Assembly: GCA_017556705.1 (NCBI GenBank)
Contig: JAFYMG010000018.1
Span: 1 to 52,044, forward strand
Direction: 5' to 3'
Source of the DNA: Paludibacteraceae bacterium
GTDB lineage: Bacteria > Bacteroidota > Bacteroidia > Bacteroidales > Paludibacteraceae
DNA length: 52,044 bases
This document shows positions 1 to 8,481 of this stretch, piece by piece; position 1 is the first letter of the stretch; each line of letters opens with the position of its first letter. The translations under genes were made by a program, and so were the position numbers. The notes under the pieces are model-generated. The model saw only the letters and a list, made by a program, of their open reading frames with translations. It searched no databases and had not been told where the DNA came from.

Positions 1-902
1 AATTCACCACCCTCCTCTGGCAGCAAATCAATGGAATACCTATCCCCTGATTGAATCCACTCATTATCATATACAAATCTTTTATTGATGACAATCGCCA
101 ATTTCACATCTTCTTTCTTCTCTACCTCAAAATGGTATTTCGTAGCCGGATTCAATGTGTTCTGAAGAGGAACATCCACACATCTTAACATACTGCCATA
201 CTTTGTCTCATAAATCCTAGGCAAAGTACTTATCCTATGGGTTCGTATAGCATGGTAAATATCATAGGCATCCCATCCCAATATTCCATAAGCAGGAGCA
301 GCATATGGCAATGCTCGAAATATATCTTCATCTATTGGATTTACCAAACACTGAAATTCTTCTTGTTTCGGAAAGTGACTAAAAATCATCCAATATGGAT
401 CTACATCAAACCAATAGGAATGATCTTCACAAAATCTAAACTCATTGTTTTCAACAAACCCTGCTCCCCATGTTGGATCTATCAATATCGGACCATCCTC
501 CACCTCAGCCATAATCCACACATGTCCTCTTTCACTAATTTTATTATCATAATCTTTTGATATCCCACTCACCACATAACACTCCACCCCTATTGGCTCA
601 CACAAACGATAAAACAACTCGCTATATGCTTGACATACACCTTTTTTATTATCATAGCACTCATCTGCTGTATATATACTATACGAGGTATCATATGCTA
701 TATTTTCACATATCCAATCGTATATCGCACGCGCCTTCTCCCGCTTTGTTTTACTATTTTTTGTTAGGAATAGGGCTACATTGGTATAATCATATTCAGT
801 AGGTGATACATACATTTCGGGTTCAAACACCTCTGCATCTATCTGCGCATCCGCTGTTGCTACGACCAAGCACAGCACTACCAACCAAAGGAATCGTTTC
901 AT
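1..902 (-). CDS. Transglutaminase-like secreted protein, 3' end outside the window
   Basis: The reading frame opens with an ATG at 902 and is still open at base 1, so the C-terminus (beyond about 300 residues) is missing. Residues 1-19 form a signal peptide (MKRFLWLVVLCLVVATADA). The core has a transglutaminase/papain-like triad: Cys90 in KKGVCQAYS, His127 in GHVW and Asp142 in DPTW. Family members of this kind in Bacteroidota are exported cysteine peptidases or protein cross-linkers; the substrate cannot be told from sequence. A promoter sits about 55 bases upstream. Domain assignment is strong, biochemical role unknown. Confidence 0.85.
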   Translation of the reverse strand, partial: MKRFLWLVVLCLVVATADAQIDAEVFEPEMYVSPTEYDYTNVALFLTKNSKTKREKARAIYDWICENIAYDTSYSIYTADECYDNKKGVCQAYSELFYRLCEPIGVECYVVSGISKDYDNKISERGHVWIMAEVEDGPILIDPTWGAGFVENNEFRFCEDHSYWFDVDPYWMIFSHFPKQEEFQCLVNPIDEDIFRALPYAAPAYGILGWDAYDIYHAIRTHRISTLPRIYETKYGSMLRCVDVPLQNTLNPATKYHFEVEKKEDVKLAIVINKRFVYDNEWIQSGDRYSIDLLPEEGGE

Positions 903-955
903 ATACATAAATTTTTAATATATTGTATCAACAAGAAAACAGTTTCATTTTTTTG

Positions 956-985
956 CAAAGTTACTACTTTTTTTTGACATACACA
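956..985 (-). promoter_or_regulatory. Bacteroidota-type promoter for the transglutaminase-like gene
   Basis: On the minus strand TTG (983-985) is followed after 19 bp by TAACTTTG (956-963), the -33/-7 pair of the Bacteroidota primary sigma factor. Transcription would start near 950 and read into the gene at 902. Confidence 0.75.
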
Positions 986-1001
986 AGAAATTCTCAAAAA
1001 C

Positions 1002-1031
1002 TTAACTCATCACTCATAGTTCATAACTAAA
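1002..1031. repeat. Short ACTCATA-type repeat
   Basis: A few degenerate heptamers (ACTCATC, ACTCATA, GTTCATA) lie between two divergent promoters. The same words recur at 5208-5240, 5608-5788, 17488-17535 and 42814-42885. Confidence 0.6.
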
Positions 1032-1058
1032 AAAAAACATCTTTTTCCACCATTTCCT

Positions 1059-1088
1059 TGCACATTCCAAAAAAAAGCTGTAACTTTG
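1059..1088 (+). promoter_or_regulatory. Promoter of the RelA/SpoT homologue
   Basis: TTG at 1059-1061, a 19-bp spacer and TAACTTTG at 1081-1088. Because the -7 element overlaps a potential upstream TTG start at 1086, translation must begin further down, at the ATG at 1140. Confidence 0.8.
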
Positions 1089-1139
1089 TGCGTTTTTTTT
1101 ACAAAAACGACAAACCATCATCGTCAACCCCGCACAAAT

Positions 1140-2909
1140 ATGGAACGAAGTGATTTTACCCCCGAAGAAGAGCGTTTGATTGAAGCGGAATATCAGGCGT
1201 TGCTAAAAGATTATCTCAACTCTATGCATAGTCAGCGAGTAGAGATAATTGAGCGTGCATACCACCTCGCCAAGCAAGCGCACAATGGTGTGCGTCGTCT
1301 GTCTGGCGAGCCATATATGATGCACCCATTATCTGTGGCGCGTATCGTGGTTAAAGAGATCGGATTGGGTAGCACCAGCATCTGTGCAGCCTTGCTCCAT
1401 GACGTGGTAGAAGATACCGATTATACCACCGAGGACATTGAACGCATGTTCGGCCCCAAGATCGCAAGTATCGTAGAGGGGCTCACCAAGTTATCTGGCG
1501 GCGTCTTTGCTGACAAAGCTATGAAGCAGGCGGAAAACGTACGCAAACTAGTTTTGACTATGTCCGAGGATATCCGCGTGATGCTTGTCAAGCTCGCCGA
1601 CCGTCTGCATAATATGCGCACATTGGCTGCGCAACGCCCTGAGAAGCAACGCAAGATTGCAGCCGAGACGCAGTACATATACGCGCCCATGGCGCACCGA
1701 TTGGGATTGTTCCCTATCAAAACCGAACTAGAGGATCTCAGTTTCAAATACGAGTACCCCGAACTATATGCAGAGATCGAAGCCAAGTTGACTGCTATCA
1801 AAGGACAACAAATGGACTATTTCGAAGAGTTTGCTGTTCCTATACGCAGAAAACTGACCATGATGGGATATAAATTCCATTTGTATGCCCGCACCAAATC
1901 GGTCTATTCCATCTACAAAAAGATGACCAAGAAGGGTGTGCCATTCGAGCAGATCTACGATATCATGGCCGCGCGTGTGGTATTTGAGCCTACCTCTGAC
2001 ATCTCAGAGAAGGACCAATGTTGGATGATCTATTCTGCCATCACCGAGATCTACCGCCCACATCCCGAGCGTATTCGCGACTGGATTTCTATGCCAAAGG
2101 CCAATGGCTATGAGGCATTGCACGTCACTGTCATGGGCAACCACGGCCAGTGGATCGAGGTGCAGATACGTACCGAACGTATGCATGAGCTTGCTGAGCA
2201 CGGATTGGCTGCCCACTGGAAATACAAGACGGGCGACAATAGCGGAGGCGAACTCGACAAATGGCTCAAAGAGATCAAGGACGTATTGGCCAACCCCGAT
2301 GATGATGCCATCGCGTTCTTAGATACATTCAAACTCAACCTTTTTGCCCACGAAGTATTTGTCTTTACTCCAAAGGGTGATATTCGCACACTCGCGCAGG
2401 GCGCTACCGTACTCGACCTCGCATATCAGCTGCACACCGAACTAGGCGAACACTGTATCGGCGCCAATGTCAATAAGCATGCACGTCCACTCAGCTATAT
2501 CCTGCAAAGTGGCGACCAAGTGGAGATTCTCACTTCTAAGAAGCAAAAGCCAGAGCCAGAGTGGATAGAGATTGCTGTCACCGCTAAGGCAAAGGATAAA
2601 ATAAAGAAGTACTTCAAGAAAGCAGGTGGACTATCAGGAACACTCGCAGGCGAAGAAGAAACCAAAGCACGTATTGCTAAAATATACATTAAAGGTGAAG
2701 ATGCGGTGGGTGTACTGATGCGTATCCTCAACATTATCTGCGAAGATCACAAAACCAACCTACGCGATCTGCACGTGACATCCGATGGACCTTTCTTCCA
2801 TTGCAAAGCAGAAGTAATCGTGTACAAACAGAAAGTGGTAAGTCAGATATGCATGAAGTTACGCGAGATACCACGCATCACAGCTGTCAATGTATTAGAA
2901 ATCAATTAA
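1140..2909 (+). CDS. RelA/SpoT-family (p)ppGpp synthetase/hydrolase, compact form
   Basis: Stringent-response enzyme, 589 residues from the ATG at 1140 (the longer frame from 1086 would start inside the promoter). The HD hydrolase domain is intact: His62 and HDVVEDTD at 87-94. The synthetase domain keeps RTKSVYSIYKKM, the Asp of YDIMAARVVF, NGYEALHVTV and EVQIRT, so both activities look possible. A TGS domain follows, then only a short linker before a C-terminal ACT-like domain. Usual bifunctional enzymes are about 730-750 residues; the helical and zinc-finger regulatory part seems reduced to a few tens of residues. Cytoplasmic. Which paralogue (rel or spoT) is not decidable here. Confidence 0.93.
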   Translation: MERSDFTPEEERLIEAEYQALLKDYLNSMHSQRVEIIERAYHLAKQAHNGVRRLSGEPYMMHPLSVARIVVKEIGLGSTSICAALLHDVVEDTDYTTEDIERMFGPKIASIVEGLTKLSGGVFADKAMKQAENVRKLVLTMSEDIRVMLVKLADRLHNMRTLAAQRPEKQRKIAAETQYIYAPMAHRLGLFPIKTELEDLSFKYEYPELYAEIEAKLTAIKGQQMDYFEEFAVPIRRKLTMMGYKFHLYARTKSVYSIYKKMTKKGVPFEQIYDIMAARVVFEPTSDISEKDQCWMIYSAITEIYRPHPERIRDWISMPKANGYEALHVTVMGNHGQWIEVQIRTERMHELAEHGLAAHWKYKTGDNSGGELDKWLKEIKDVLANPDDDAIAFLDTFKLNLFAHEVFVFTPKGDIRTLAQGATVLDLAYQLHTELGEHCIGANVNKHARPLSYILQSGDQVEILTSKKQKPEPEWIEIAVTAKAKDKIKKYFKKAGGLSGTLAGEEETKARIAKIYIKGEDAVGVLMRILNIICEDHKTNLRDLHVTSDGPFFHCKAEVIVYKQKVVSQICMKLREIPRITAVNVLEIN

Positions 2910-2930
2910 TCCTGAAATTTAAATTGATAG

Positions 2931-4034
2931 ATGAATATGAAAAAAATGATTTTATTTGCTGCAATGCTTCTTAGCATGACAGCCATGGCACAAACGCCAG
3001 TAATCACATTCGAAAAGACCACCCACGACTTCGGAAAGATCAACGAGGCAGATGGCAGAGTAACCACTATCTTCGAGTTTAAGAACGAGGGTATGGTACC
3101 TCTCGTACTCAGCAATGTACGCGCTAGTTGCGGTTGCACCACTCCTAAGTGGACTCGCGAACCTATCGAGCCAGGGGCTAACGGACAAATCACTGTGACA
3201 TACAATCCTAACGGTCGTCCTGGTCGCTTCCAAAAGACCATCACAGTCACCAGCAACGCTACTGAAGCGACTACCAAATTGTATATCAAGGGCGAGGTTA
3301 TACCTAAGCCTGCTAACCCAAGCACTACATATACCGTCAAGATGGGTGAGCTTAGCCTCAAGAAGAAAGCTTGGAACTTCGGTATCATGCAAAAGAAAGA
3401 GGGTAGCAAAGCTGGCGTTATTGAGTATGCCAATACTACCAACGAGGTCATCACCGTGGCATTGGAGACTGAACCTGGAGCTACTTATCTCAAAGCCGAA
3501 GCTACCCTGCAAGAGATTAAACCAGGCGAGACGGGCAAAATCAACTTCCATTTGGTACCTATGGAATGTGCTATTTGGGGACCTATTGAGACCCAAATAT
3601 ATGTCATTATCAATGGTAAACGCGTACATACCAATGAATTTGCTATCACCATCAAGGCAGATATCCGCGAGGATTTCTCACAAATGACTGTTGATGAGTT
3701 GCAACAAGCACCTATCCTTGAGATCACCTCTAGCAACAACAATGCTATCAACCTTGGCACATTCAAAGCGGGCAAGAAGATCTATACCAAGCTCAATTTC
3801 TCCAACGCAGGTATCAATCCATTGATTATCCGTCGCATCATCAGCAACGATGAGACTATTACGGTTGCACAACAACCTAAAGCAACTATCAAGAAGGGTA
3901 AGAAAGTAGATATCAATATGATCATCAGCACAATAGGATTGGAGGCTGGCAACTATACCCGTATAATCACCGTTATCACCAATGATCCTAAGAAATCAGT
4001 TGTCAAACTTACCCTCAACTGGGTCGTAGAATAA
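2931..4034 (+). CDS. DUF1573 repeat protein, exported
   Basis: 367 residues, starting 21 bp after the RelA/SpoT stop. A signal peptide (KKMILFAAMLLSMTAMA) precedes at least two DUF1573 Ig-like modules: the first has the signature THDFGKI followed by the Cys-Gly-Cys of ASCGCTTP, and the second lies near residues 250-367 (NLGTFKAGKK, NAGINPLIIR). This family is abundant in Bacteroidota and lies on the periplasmic or cell surface side; molecular function is not established. It may start at 2931 or at the second ATG at 2937. Confidence 0.85.
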   Translation: MNMKKMILFAAMLLSMTAMAQTPVITFEKTTHDFGKINEADGRVTTIFEFKNEGMVPLVLSNVRASCGCTTPKWTREPIEPGANGQITVTYNPNGRPGRFQKTITVTSNATEATTKLYIKGEVIPKPANPSTTYTVKMGELSLKKKAWNFGIMQKKEGSKAGVIEYANTTNEVITVALETEPGATYLKAEATLQEIKPGETGKINFHLVPMECAIWGPIETQIYVIINGKRVHTNEFAITIKADIREDFSQMTVDELQQAPILEITSSNNNAINLGTFKAGKKIYTKLNFSNAGINPLIIRRIISNDETITVAQQPKATIKKGKKVDINMIISTIGLEAGNYTRIITVITNDPKKSVVKLTLNWVVE

Positions 4035-4039
4035 TATTT

Positions 4040-4113
4040 CCCCCTAAACTCTACACCCAACACTCTACACTCTACACCCTACCCCCGACACCGCGCCTTT
4101 GGCGCCCACACCG
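4040..4113. repeat. ACACTCTACACCC repeats with a GGCGCC palindrome
   Basis: Short degenerate CTACACC/ACTCTACA units are followed by CGCGCCTTTGGCGCC, a small palindrome. A very similar CGCGCCTGTGGCGCC follows CTACAC at 40023-40045, so this is a dispersed spacer repeat. It ends just before the start codon of the next gene. Confidence 0.6.
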
Positions 4114-4115
4114 AC

Positions 4116-5207
4116 ATGAAACATCCAGAAAATAGCAGCGAATACAAGGGTCTCACCGTCAACGCAGGCGTGGAGAACCTACCATCGGTCAACCCCTATG
4201 CCACTTTCCGTCGCCGGAAACAGGTGCTTTCTGCCGACGAGTATGTCGAGGGCATCCTCCGTGGCGATATGCGCCTCTTGAGCCAGGCTGTCACCCTTAT
4301 CGAGAGTAATCTGCCTAGCGACCAAGTCATTGCGCAGCAGGTCATCGAGAAGTGCCTACCCTATGCTGGCAACGCCATCCGATTGGGTATCACTGGTGTG
4401 CCTGGTGCAGGTAAATCCACCTTCATCGAGGCTATCGGCACCGAGCTATGCCACATGGGCAAGCACCTAGCCGTGTTGGCTATCGACCCATCGTCGGAGC
4501 GCAGCAAAGGTAGTATCCTTGGCGATAAGACCCGTATGAACAAACTATCGGTGGAGAACAACGCCTTTATCCGCCCTAGCCCATCGGCTGGTAGTCTGGG
4601 TGGTGTAGCGCGCAAGACACGCGAGACGATTGTTCTCTGCGAAGCAGCTGGCTTCGACACCATCATCGTTGAGACCGTCGGTGTGGGTCAATCCGAGACG
4701 GCCGCGCACTCCATGGTGGACTTCTTCCTACTCTTGCAAGTCACGGGCACGGGCGACGAACTCCAGGGTATCAAGCGTGGTATCATGGAGATGGCAGATG
4801 GTATTGCTATCAACAAATGCGACGGCGCCAATGTCGAGCGTGCGGAAGCTGCGCGTGTGAGCTTCAAGAACGCACTTTCGCTCTTCCCTCCTACCGAATC
4901 GGGTTGGAAACCCTATGCAGTGACCTGCTCGGCGATAGAGGGTAATGGCATCTTGGATGTATGGAATATGGTCGAGGATTATATAAGGTTCGCGCGCGAG
5001 AATGGCTATTTGGATCATCTGCGCACCCAGCAGGCCAAGTATTGGATGTACGAAACCATCAACCAGAACCTCCTAGATGGCTTCTACAAGTCCGAAGCGA
5101 TGGAGGGTATCATCGCCCGCACCGAGCAGCGAGTATTGGACAACGAAATCAGCAGCTTCACTGCTGCCTACGAACTCCTCCGCCACTTCCGCCAACAGAA
5201 CAAATGA
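4116..5207 (+). CDS. meaB: MeaB/ArgK-type GTPase, methylmalonyl-CoA mutase chaperone
   Basis: 363 residues, normal family length. G3E P-loop GTPase: Walker A GVPGAGKST near residues 94-102, the family motif IDPSSERSKGSILGD, switch GVGQSE and base-recognition NKCDG near 233. MeaB protects and reloads adenosylcobalamin-dependent methylmalonyl-CoA mutase (propionate/succinate metabolism), acting in the cytoplasm. The mutase subunits often sit next to meaB but are not in this window. Start at 4116, directly after a repeat; no promoter is visible close by. Confidence 0.93.
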   Translation: MKHPENSSEYKGLTVNAGVENLPSVNPYATFRRRKQVLSADEYVEGILRGDMRLLSQAVTLIESNLPSDQVIAQQVIEKCLPYAGNAIRLGITGVPGAGKSTFIEAIGTELCHMGKHLAVLAIDPSSERSKGSILGDKTRMNKLSVENNAFIRPSPSAGSLGGVARKTRETIVLCEAAGFDTIIVETVGVGQSETAAHSMVDFFLLLQVTGTGDELQGIKRGIMEMADGIAINKCDGANVERAEAARVSFKNALSLFPPTESGWKPYAVTCSAIEGNGILDVWNMVEDYIRFARENGYLDHLRTQQAKYWMYETINQNLLDGFYKSEAMEGIIARTEQRVLDNEISSFTAAYELLRHFRQQNK

Positions 5208-5251
5208 TTCGTTATGAGTGATAAGTGATGAGTAAATCTATGAAGTAAGCG

Positions 5252-5611
5252 ATGAAAGAAAGTATATTAAGAGAAAAATGCAAAGTATTTGCAATACGGA
5301 TAATCAAACTCTATAAGTTTTTAACTGAAGACAAGAAAGAGTTTGTTATGTCCAAGCAAATACTGAGAAGTGGTACCAGTATTGGAGCTAATTTTGCAGA
5401 AGCAATATATGGTGTCAGTGAGGCTGATTTCTTAAATAAACTTTCTATCGCTCAAAAAGAAGCCAGTGAAACTATCTATTGGCTTGATTTATTGCATGAA
5501 ACAGATTTCATCACTCAAAATCAATTTGACAGTTTACATACCGATGCAGACGAATTATTAAGATTACTTGCTGCATCAATTATCACAATAAAAAAGAAGA
5601 AGAACTCATAA
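5252..5611 (+). CDS. Four-helix-bundle protein, S23 family
   Basis: 119 residues with the S23/four-helix-bundle signature: KCKVFAIRIIKLYKFL, then QILRSGTSIGANFAEA, then FLNKLSIAQKEASETIYWL. The family was first seen encoded within 23S rRNA intervening sequences of some bacteria and is common as stand-alone genes in Bacteroidota; function unknown. It is flanked on both sides by ACTCATA-type repeats. AT-richer than meaB and dnaB beside it, so it may be a mobile or recent insertion between them. A second, divergent member is at 50105-50656. Confidence 0.88.
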   Translation: MKESILREKCKVFAIRIIKLYKFLTEDKKEFVMSKQILRSGTSIGANFAEAIYGVSEADFLNKLSIAQKEASETIYWLDLLHETDFITQNQFDSLHTDADELLRLLAASIITIKKKKNS

Positions 5612-5788
5612 CTCATAACTAACAACTCATAACTCATAACTAACAACTCATAACTCATAGTTCATAGTTCATCACTAACAACTAACAACTCATAACTCAT
5701 AGTTCATCACTAACAACTCATCACTCATAACTCATAGTTCATCACTAGAAATTAACTCATAACTCATAACTTATAACTCATCACTAAC
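5608..5788. repeat. Long ACTCATA/ACTAACA minisatellite upstream of dnaB
   Basis: About 180 bp of heptamer-like units (AACTCAT, AACTAAC, AGTTCAT, CATCACT) fill the whole gap and run up to the dnaB start codon. It is the longest copy of the family in the window. No promoter or terminator can be recognised inside it. Confidence 0.8.
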
Positions 5789-5789
5789 A

Positions 5790-7331
5790 ATGCCTAGCAA
5801 ACGCAAAACCACCCAACCCACCATCATCAAGGTGGGCGCCAATGAGATTGGCAAGCTTCCACCACAGGCTCTCGAACTCGAAGAGTCGGTGATTGGTGCT
5901 ATGATGATTGAGAAAGATGCTTTCAACACCGTGGCGGACCTGCTCCGTCCCGAGTCGTTCTACGCGGACAAACACCGCTATATCTTCGAGGCAATCCGCT
6001 CATTATCAGCCAAAGACGCGCCGATTGACGTACTCTCTGTGGCAGAAGAACTCAAGCTCAGCGGCAAGCTCGAGCAGGCGGGTGGAATCTTGTATCTCAG
6101 CGACCTGACCCGTCGCGTTGCATCTGCTGCTCACCTCCACTATCATGCCCAGATCGTGGCACAGAAGGCCACCGCGCGTGACCTCATCACCATGGCATGC
6201 CAGATCGAGGAGAAGGGCTACGACGAGACACAAGACGTCGATGAGCTCGTAGAAGAGGCTACTGCCAAAATCTTCGAGATATCCCAACGCGCACAGAAGC
6301 GCGATGTCACATATATCTACCCTGTCATCACCGAGGCTTTCGAGCGTATGCGCAAGGCATCGGCCAACGAGGGCAATATATCGGGTATCCCTAGTGGCTT
6401 CACCGAACTGGATAAGATTACCTCTGGATGGCAAAAATCCGACCTTGTCATCATCGCAGCCCGCCCTGCTATGGGTAAGACGGCGTTTGTACTATCAATG
6501 GCGAAGAATATCGCTGTGGACTTCAATATCCCTGTGGCTATCTTCTCTTTGGAGATGAGCAACGTGCAGCTCATCAACCGTCTGATCATGAACGTCTGCG
6601 AGATCGAGGGTAACAAGATCCGCAATGGCCGCCTCACCTCTGCCGAGTGGGACCGTCTCGAGAACCGCATCAATGTCCTCGAGAAGGCACCTATCTATGT
6701 GGATGACACCCCTGGTCTGAGTGTCTTCGAGCTCCAGAGCAAGGCGCGTAAGTTGGTCAAGGACAAGAAGGTACAGCTCATCATCATCGACTACCTACAG
6801 CTCATGAATGCCAATGGCAGTAGCTTCGGTAGCCGCGAGCAGGAGGTGAGTATCATCTCCCGCAACCTCAAGGGTCTTGCCAAGGAGTTGGATATCCCTG
6901 TTATCGCCCTCAGTCAGCTCAGCCGTGCGGTAGAGAAGCGCGATTCTAGCAATAGCAATGTCGATGGCAAGAAGCCTTTGCTCTCCGACTTGCGTGAGTC
7001 GGGGGCTATTGAGCAGGATGCGGATATGGTATGTTTCATCCACCGTCCTGAGTACTATAAGCTCTATGATGATGGCAATGGTAAGGATCTCCGTGGCTTG
7101 GGTCAGATCATCGTGGCTAAGCACCGTAATGGTGCTACGGATGAGATCTGGTTGCGCTTCATTGGCAAATATACTCGCTTCCAAAACGAGGACGCTGCTT
7201 TTGATGAGAGTTTGTATGCTGATACGCAATATAATACCCAGACTCGCACTAGCCGCATGAATTCTATGCCGATGAAGGCGGATGGCGCACAACTCAACGA
7301 CCGATTCGACGATCCCCCTGCCCCATTCTAA
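5790..7331 (+). CDS. dnaB: Replicative DNA helicase DnaB
   Basis: 513 residues. An N-terminal helical domain (LPPQALELEESVIGAM near 25-40) is followed by the RecA-like DnaB_C domain with Walker A ARPAMGKTAF near 223-231 and Walker B IIIDYLQLM near 330-338, plus the DADMVCFIHRPEYY segment. It forms the hexameric helicase that unwinds DNA at the replication fork. No intein or insertion. The start codon directly follows a heptamer repeat; a strong terminator lies 40 bp after the stop. Confidence 0.97.
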   Translation: MPSKRKTTQPTIIKVGANEIGKLPPQALELEESVIGAMMIEKDAFNTVADLLRPESFYADKHRYIFEAIRSLSAKDAPIDVLSVAEELKLSGKLEQAGGILYLSDLTRRVASAAHLHYHAQIVAQKATARDLITMACQIEEKGYDETQDVDELVEEATAKIFEISQRAQKRDVTYIYPVITEAFERMRKASANEGNISGIPSGFTELDKITSGWQKSDLVIIAARPAMGKTAFVLSMAKNIAVDFNIPVAIFSLEMSNVQLINRLIMNVCEIEGNKIRNGRLTSAEWDRLENRINVLEKAPIYVDDTPGLSVFELQSKARKLVKDKKVQLIIIDYLQLMNANGSSFGSREQEVSIISRNLKGLAKELDIPVIALSQLSRAVEKRDSSNSNVDGKKPLLSDLRESGAIEQDADMVCFIHRPEYYKLYDDGNGKDLRGLGQIIVAKHRNGATDEIWLRFIGKYTRFQNEDAAFDESLYADTQYNTQTRTSRMNSMPMKADGAQLNDRFDDPPAPF

Positions 7332-7370
7332 CCATAGGCAAGAGGCAAAAAGACTAAAGGCGAGATTATT

Positions 7371-7402
7371 AAAATCCTTTCATTTTTCGGAAAGGATTTT
7401 TT
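7371..7402 (+). terminator. Intrinsic terminator of dnaB
   Basis: A perfect 11-bp stem (7371-7381 with 7390-7400, AAAATCCTTTC/GAAAGGATTTT), 8-base loop, ends in a run of nine T. Confidence 0.9.
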
Positions 7403-7857
7403 TTTGGAACTATACACACGTTGACACCTTACGCTATTTTCCTCGTCGCGCTAGGGTGTTCTTATCTTCCTTCGGTCGAACGATCGCTTTGCGTACGATT
7501 GGCGCGAAATGTTGTCGGTATTGTCATTAAAATAAGAATAAATTTTGGATAATTTGGGGTCTATTTTCTACAATTTTGTTTAAAAAAAAATATTCCAAAA
7601 AACATGTAAACGAACCAATCCGTCACAATTTATCTTTCCTCAGCGATTGGCTGTCTGTTCCGTTACCACACCGTTACCACACCGTTACCACTCTTAACAT
7701 CAGCATAGCAACGATATTTCATTTTTTTAGGGATTTATATATCTAATAAGTTATAAGATTTCTTATCTCGCCAAGGGTTCGAACGATTTATTTCTGCCGA
7801 AGGCAAGGATCTATAATAACCTGTTTTCAAAAAATCTTAAAAAATATCTATTTTTTC
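7403..7857. other. Non-coding spacer with 11-bp direct repeats
   Basis: No plausible gene. It is AT-rich and carries three 11-bp tandem copies of CCGTTACCACA at 7660-7691. A stretch near 7755 (ATAAGATTTC) resembles part of the structured element seen at 38.5 and 39.5 kb. Confidence 0.5.
7660..7691. repeat. CCGTTACCACA x3, 11-bp period
   Basis: Three head-to-tail units with an exact 11-bp spacing, about 170 bp upstream of the promoter at 7858. One of four arrays with the same period but different sequence around this promoter and leader. Confidence 0.8.
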
Positions 7858-7888
7858 TTGCATATATGTATTTTTTTGACTAACTTTG
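7858..7888 (+). promoter_or_regulatory. Promoter of the large secreted-protein gene
   Basis: TTG at 7858-7860, 20-bp spacer, TAACTTTG at 7881-7888. This gives a 5' leader of roughly 460 nt before the candidate ATG at 8355. Confidence 0.75.
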
Positions 7889-8090
7889 CAAGCGAAATCA
7901 AATGAAAACGGTTAAGACACTCCACTTTGATTTTCTCTCATTTGGCGTATCTTTTTCTGTATCATTTGATTACATATATTTTTCAGTCGATTATAATCGG
8001 CTTTTTGTGCGTTTAGTATATGCTCCCGCTCGCTAGTCATTACAGTTACGGAGCAAGGAGATAAGTACAAATGTATACGTTCGTATTTAT

Positions 8091-8156
8091 ATAAGATTCA
8101 GCGACGAGCATGCGCAGGAGCGGTTGCAATAGATTACGGAGTACGCAGGAGATAAA
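8091..8156 (-). repeat. Structured element S1, partial, in the leader
   Basis: Contains AAGATTCAGCG, a short variable hairpin region, GGAGCGGT and GATTACGGAGT, the inner block of the elements at 22568, 38526 and 39544, in inverted orientation relative to the single copy at 22568. The outer block is degenerate. Confidence 0.6.
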
Positions 8157-8179
8157 TCCCACTCGTTTGCCTGCATATT

Positions 8180-8313
8180 ACGGGTTTATGACGGGTTCAT
8201 GACGGGTTAATAGCGATGTAGAACACGCATAGAAAAAGCGCCGTGCATGTTTCGCGACCACTTCGCGACCACGCGAACAAATCGTAAACTTATCGAGAAC
8301 TAATCGAGAAAGA
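8180..8313. repeat. Three 11-bp-period direct repeat arrays
   Basis: ACGGGTTTATG, ACGGGTTCATG, ACGGGTTAATA at 8180-8212; TTCGCGACCAC twice at 8251-8272; ATCGTAAACTT, ATCGAGAACTA, ATCGAGAAAGA at 8281-8313. All have an 11-bp period, about one helical turn, though the units are unrelated in sequence. Confidence 0.8.
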
Positions 8314-8354
8314 ATATAAAAAAAGATAATTAACTAATTAAATTATAGTGCCTT

Positions 8355-8481
8355 ATGACTAATTCTACCCGTTGTACTTTGTTGGCTAAACAAGCATGTA
8401 CTACCCTCTCCCATGTAGTACAAAAAATCACCCCCCCCCAGTGCGAATAATTTCTTAATACTATTTTTCGCGTTATTCGCG
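8355..8481 (+). other. Out-of-frame N-terminus with C9 tract
   Basis: An ATG at 8355 opens MTNSTRCTLLAKQACTTLSH and runs into a C9 tract at 8431-8439, after which it stops at a TAA (8448-8450). The downstream frame reads NNFLILFFALFAMLALGVG, a complete hydrophobic signal-peptide core, but has no start codon between its own upstream TAG (8416-8418) and the ATG at 8482. Removing one C, or adding two, joins the two parts. This suggests slipped-strand on/off switching or a base-calling error in the homopolymer. Confidence 0.6.

Larger units (their letters stand above)
7895..8354 (+). promoter_or_regulatory. Long 5' leader of the secreted-protein gene
   Basis: About 460 transcribed bases without an open frame of note. 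It holds part of a dispersed structured element (8091-8156) and three arrays of 11-bp direct repeats: ACGGGTTYATG (8180-8212), TTCGCGACCAC (8251-8272) and ATCGAGAAnnA (8281-8313). It ends in an A-rich stretch typical of translation initiation regions in this phylum. A regulatory role is inferred from length and order only. Confidence 0.5.
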
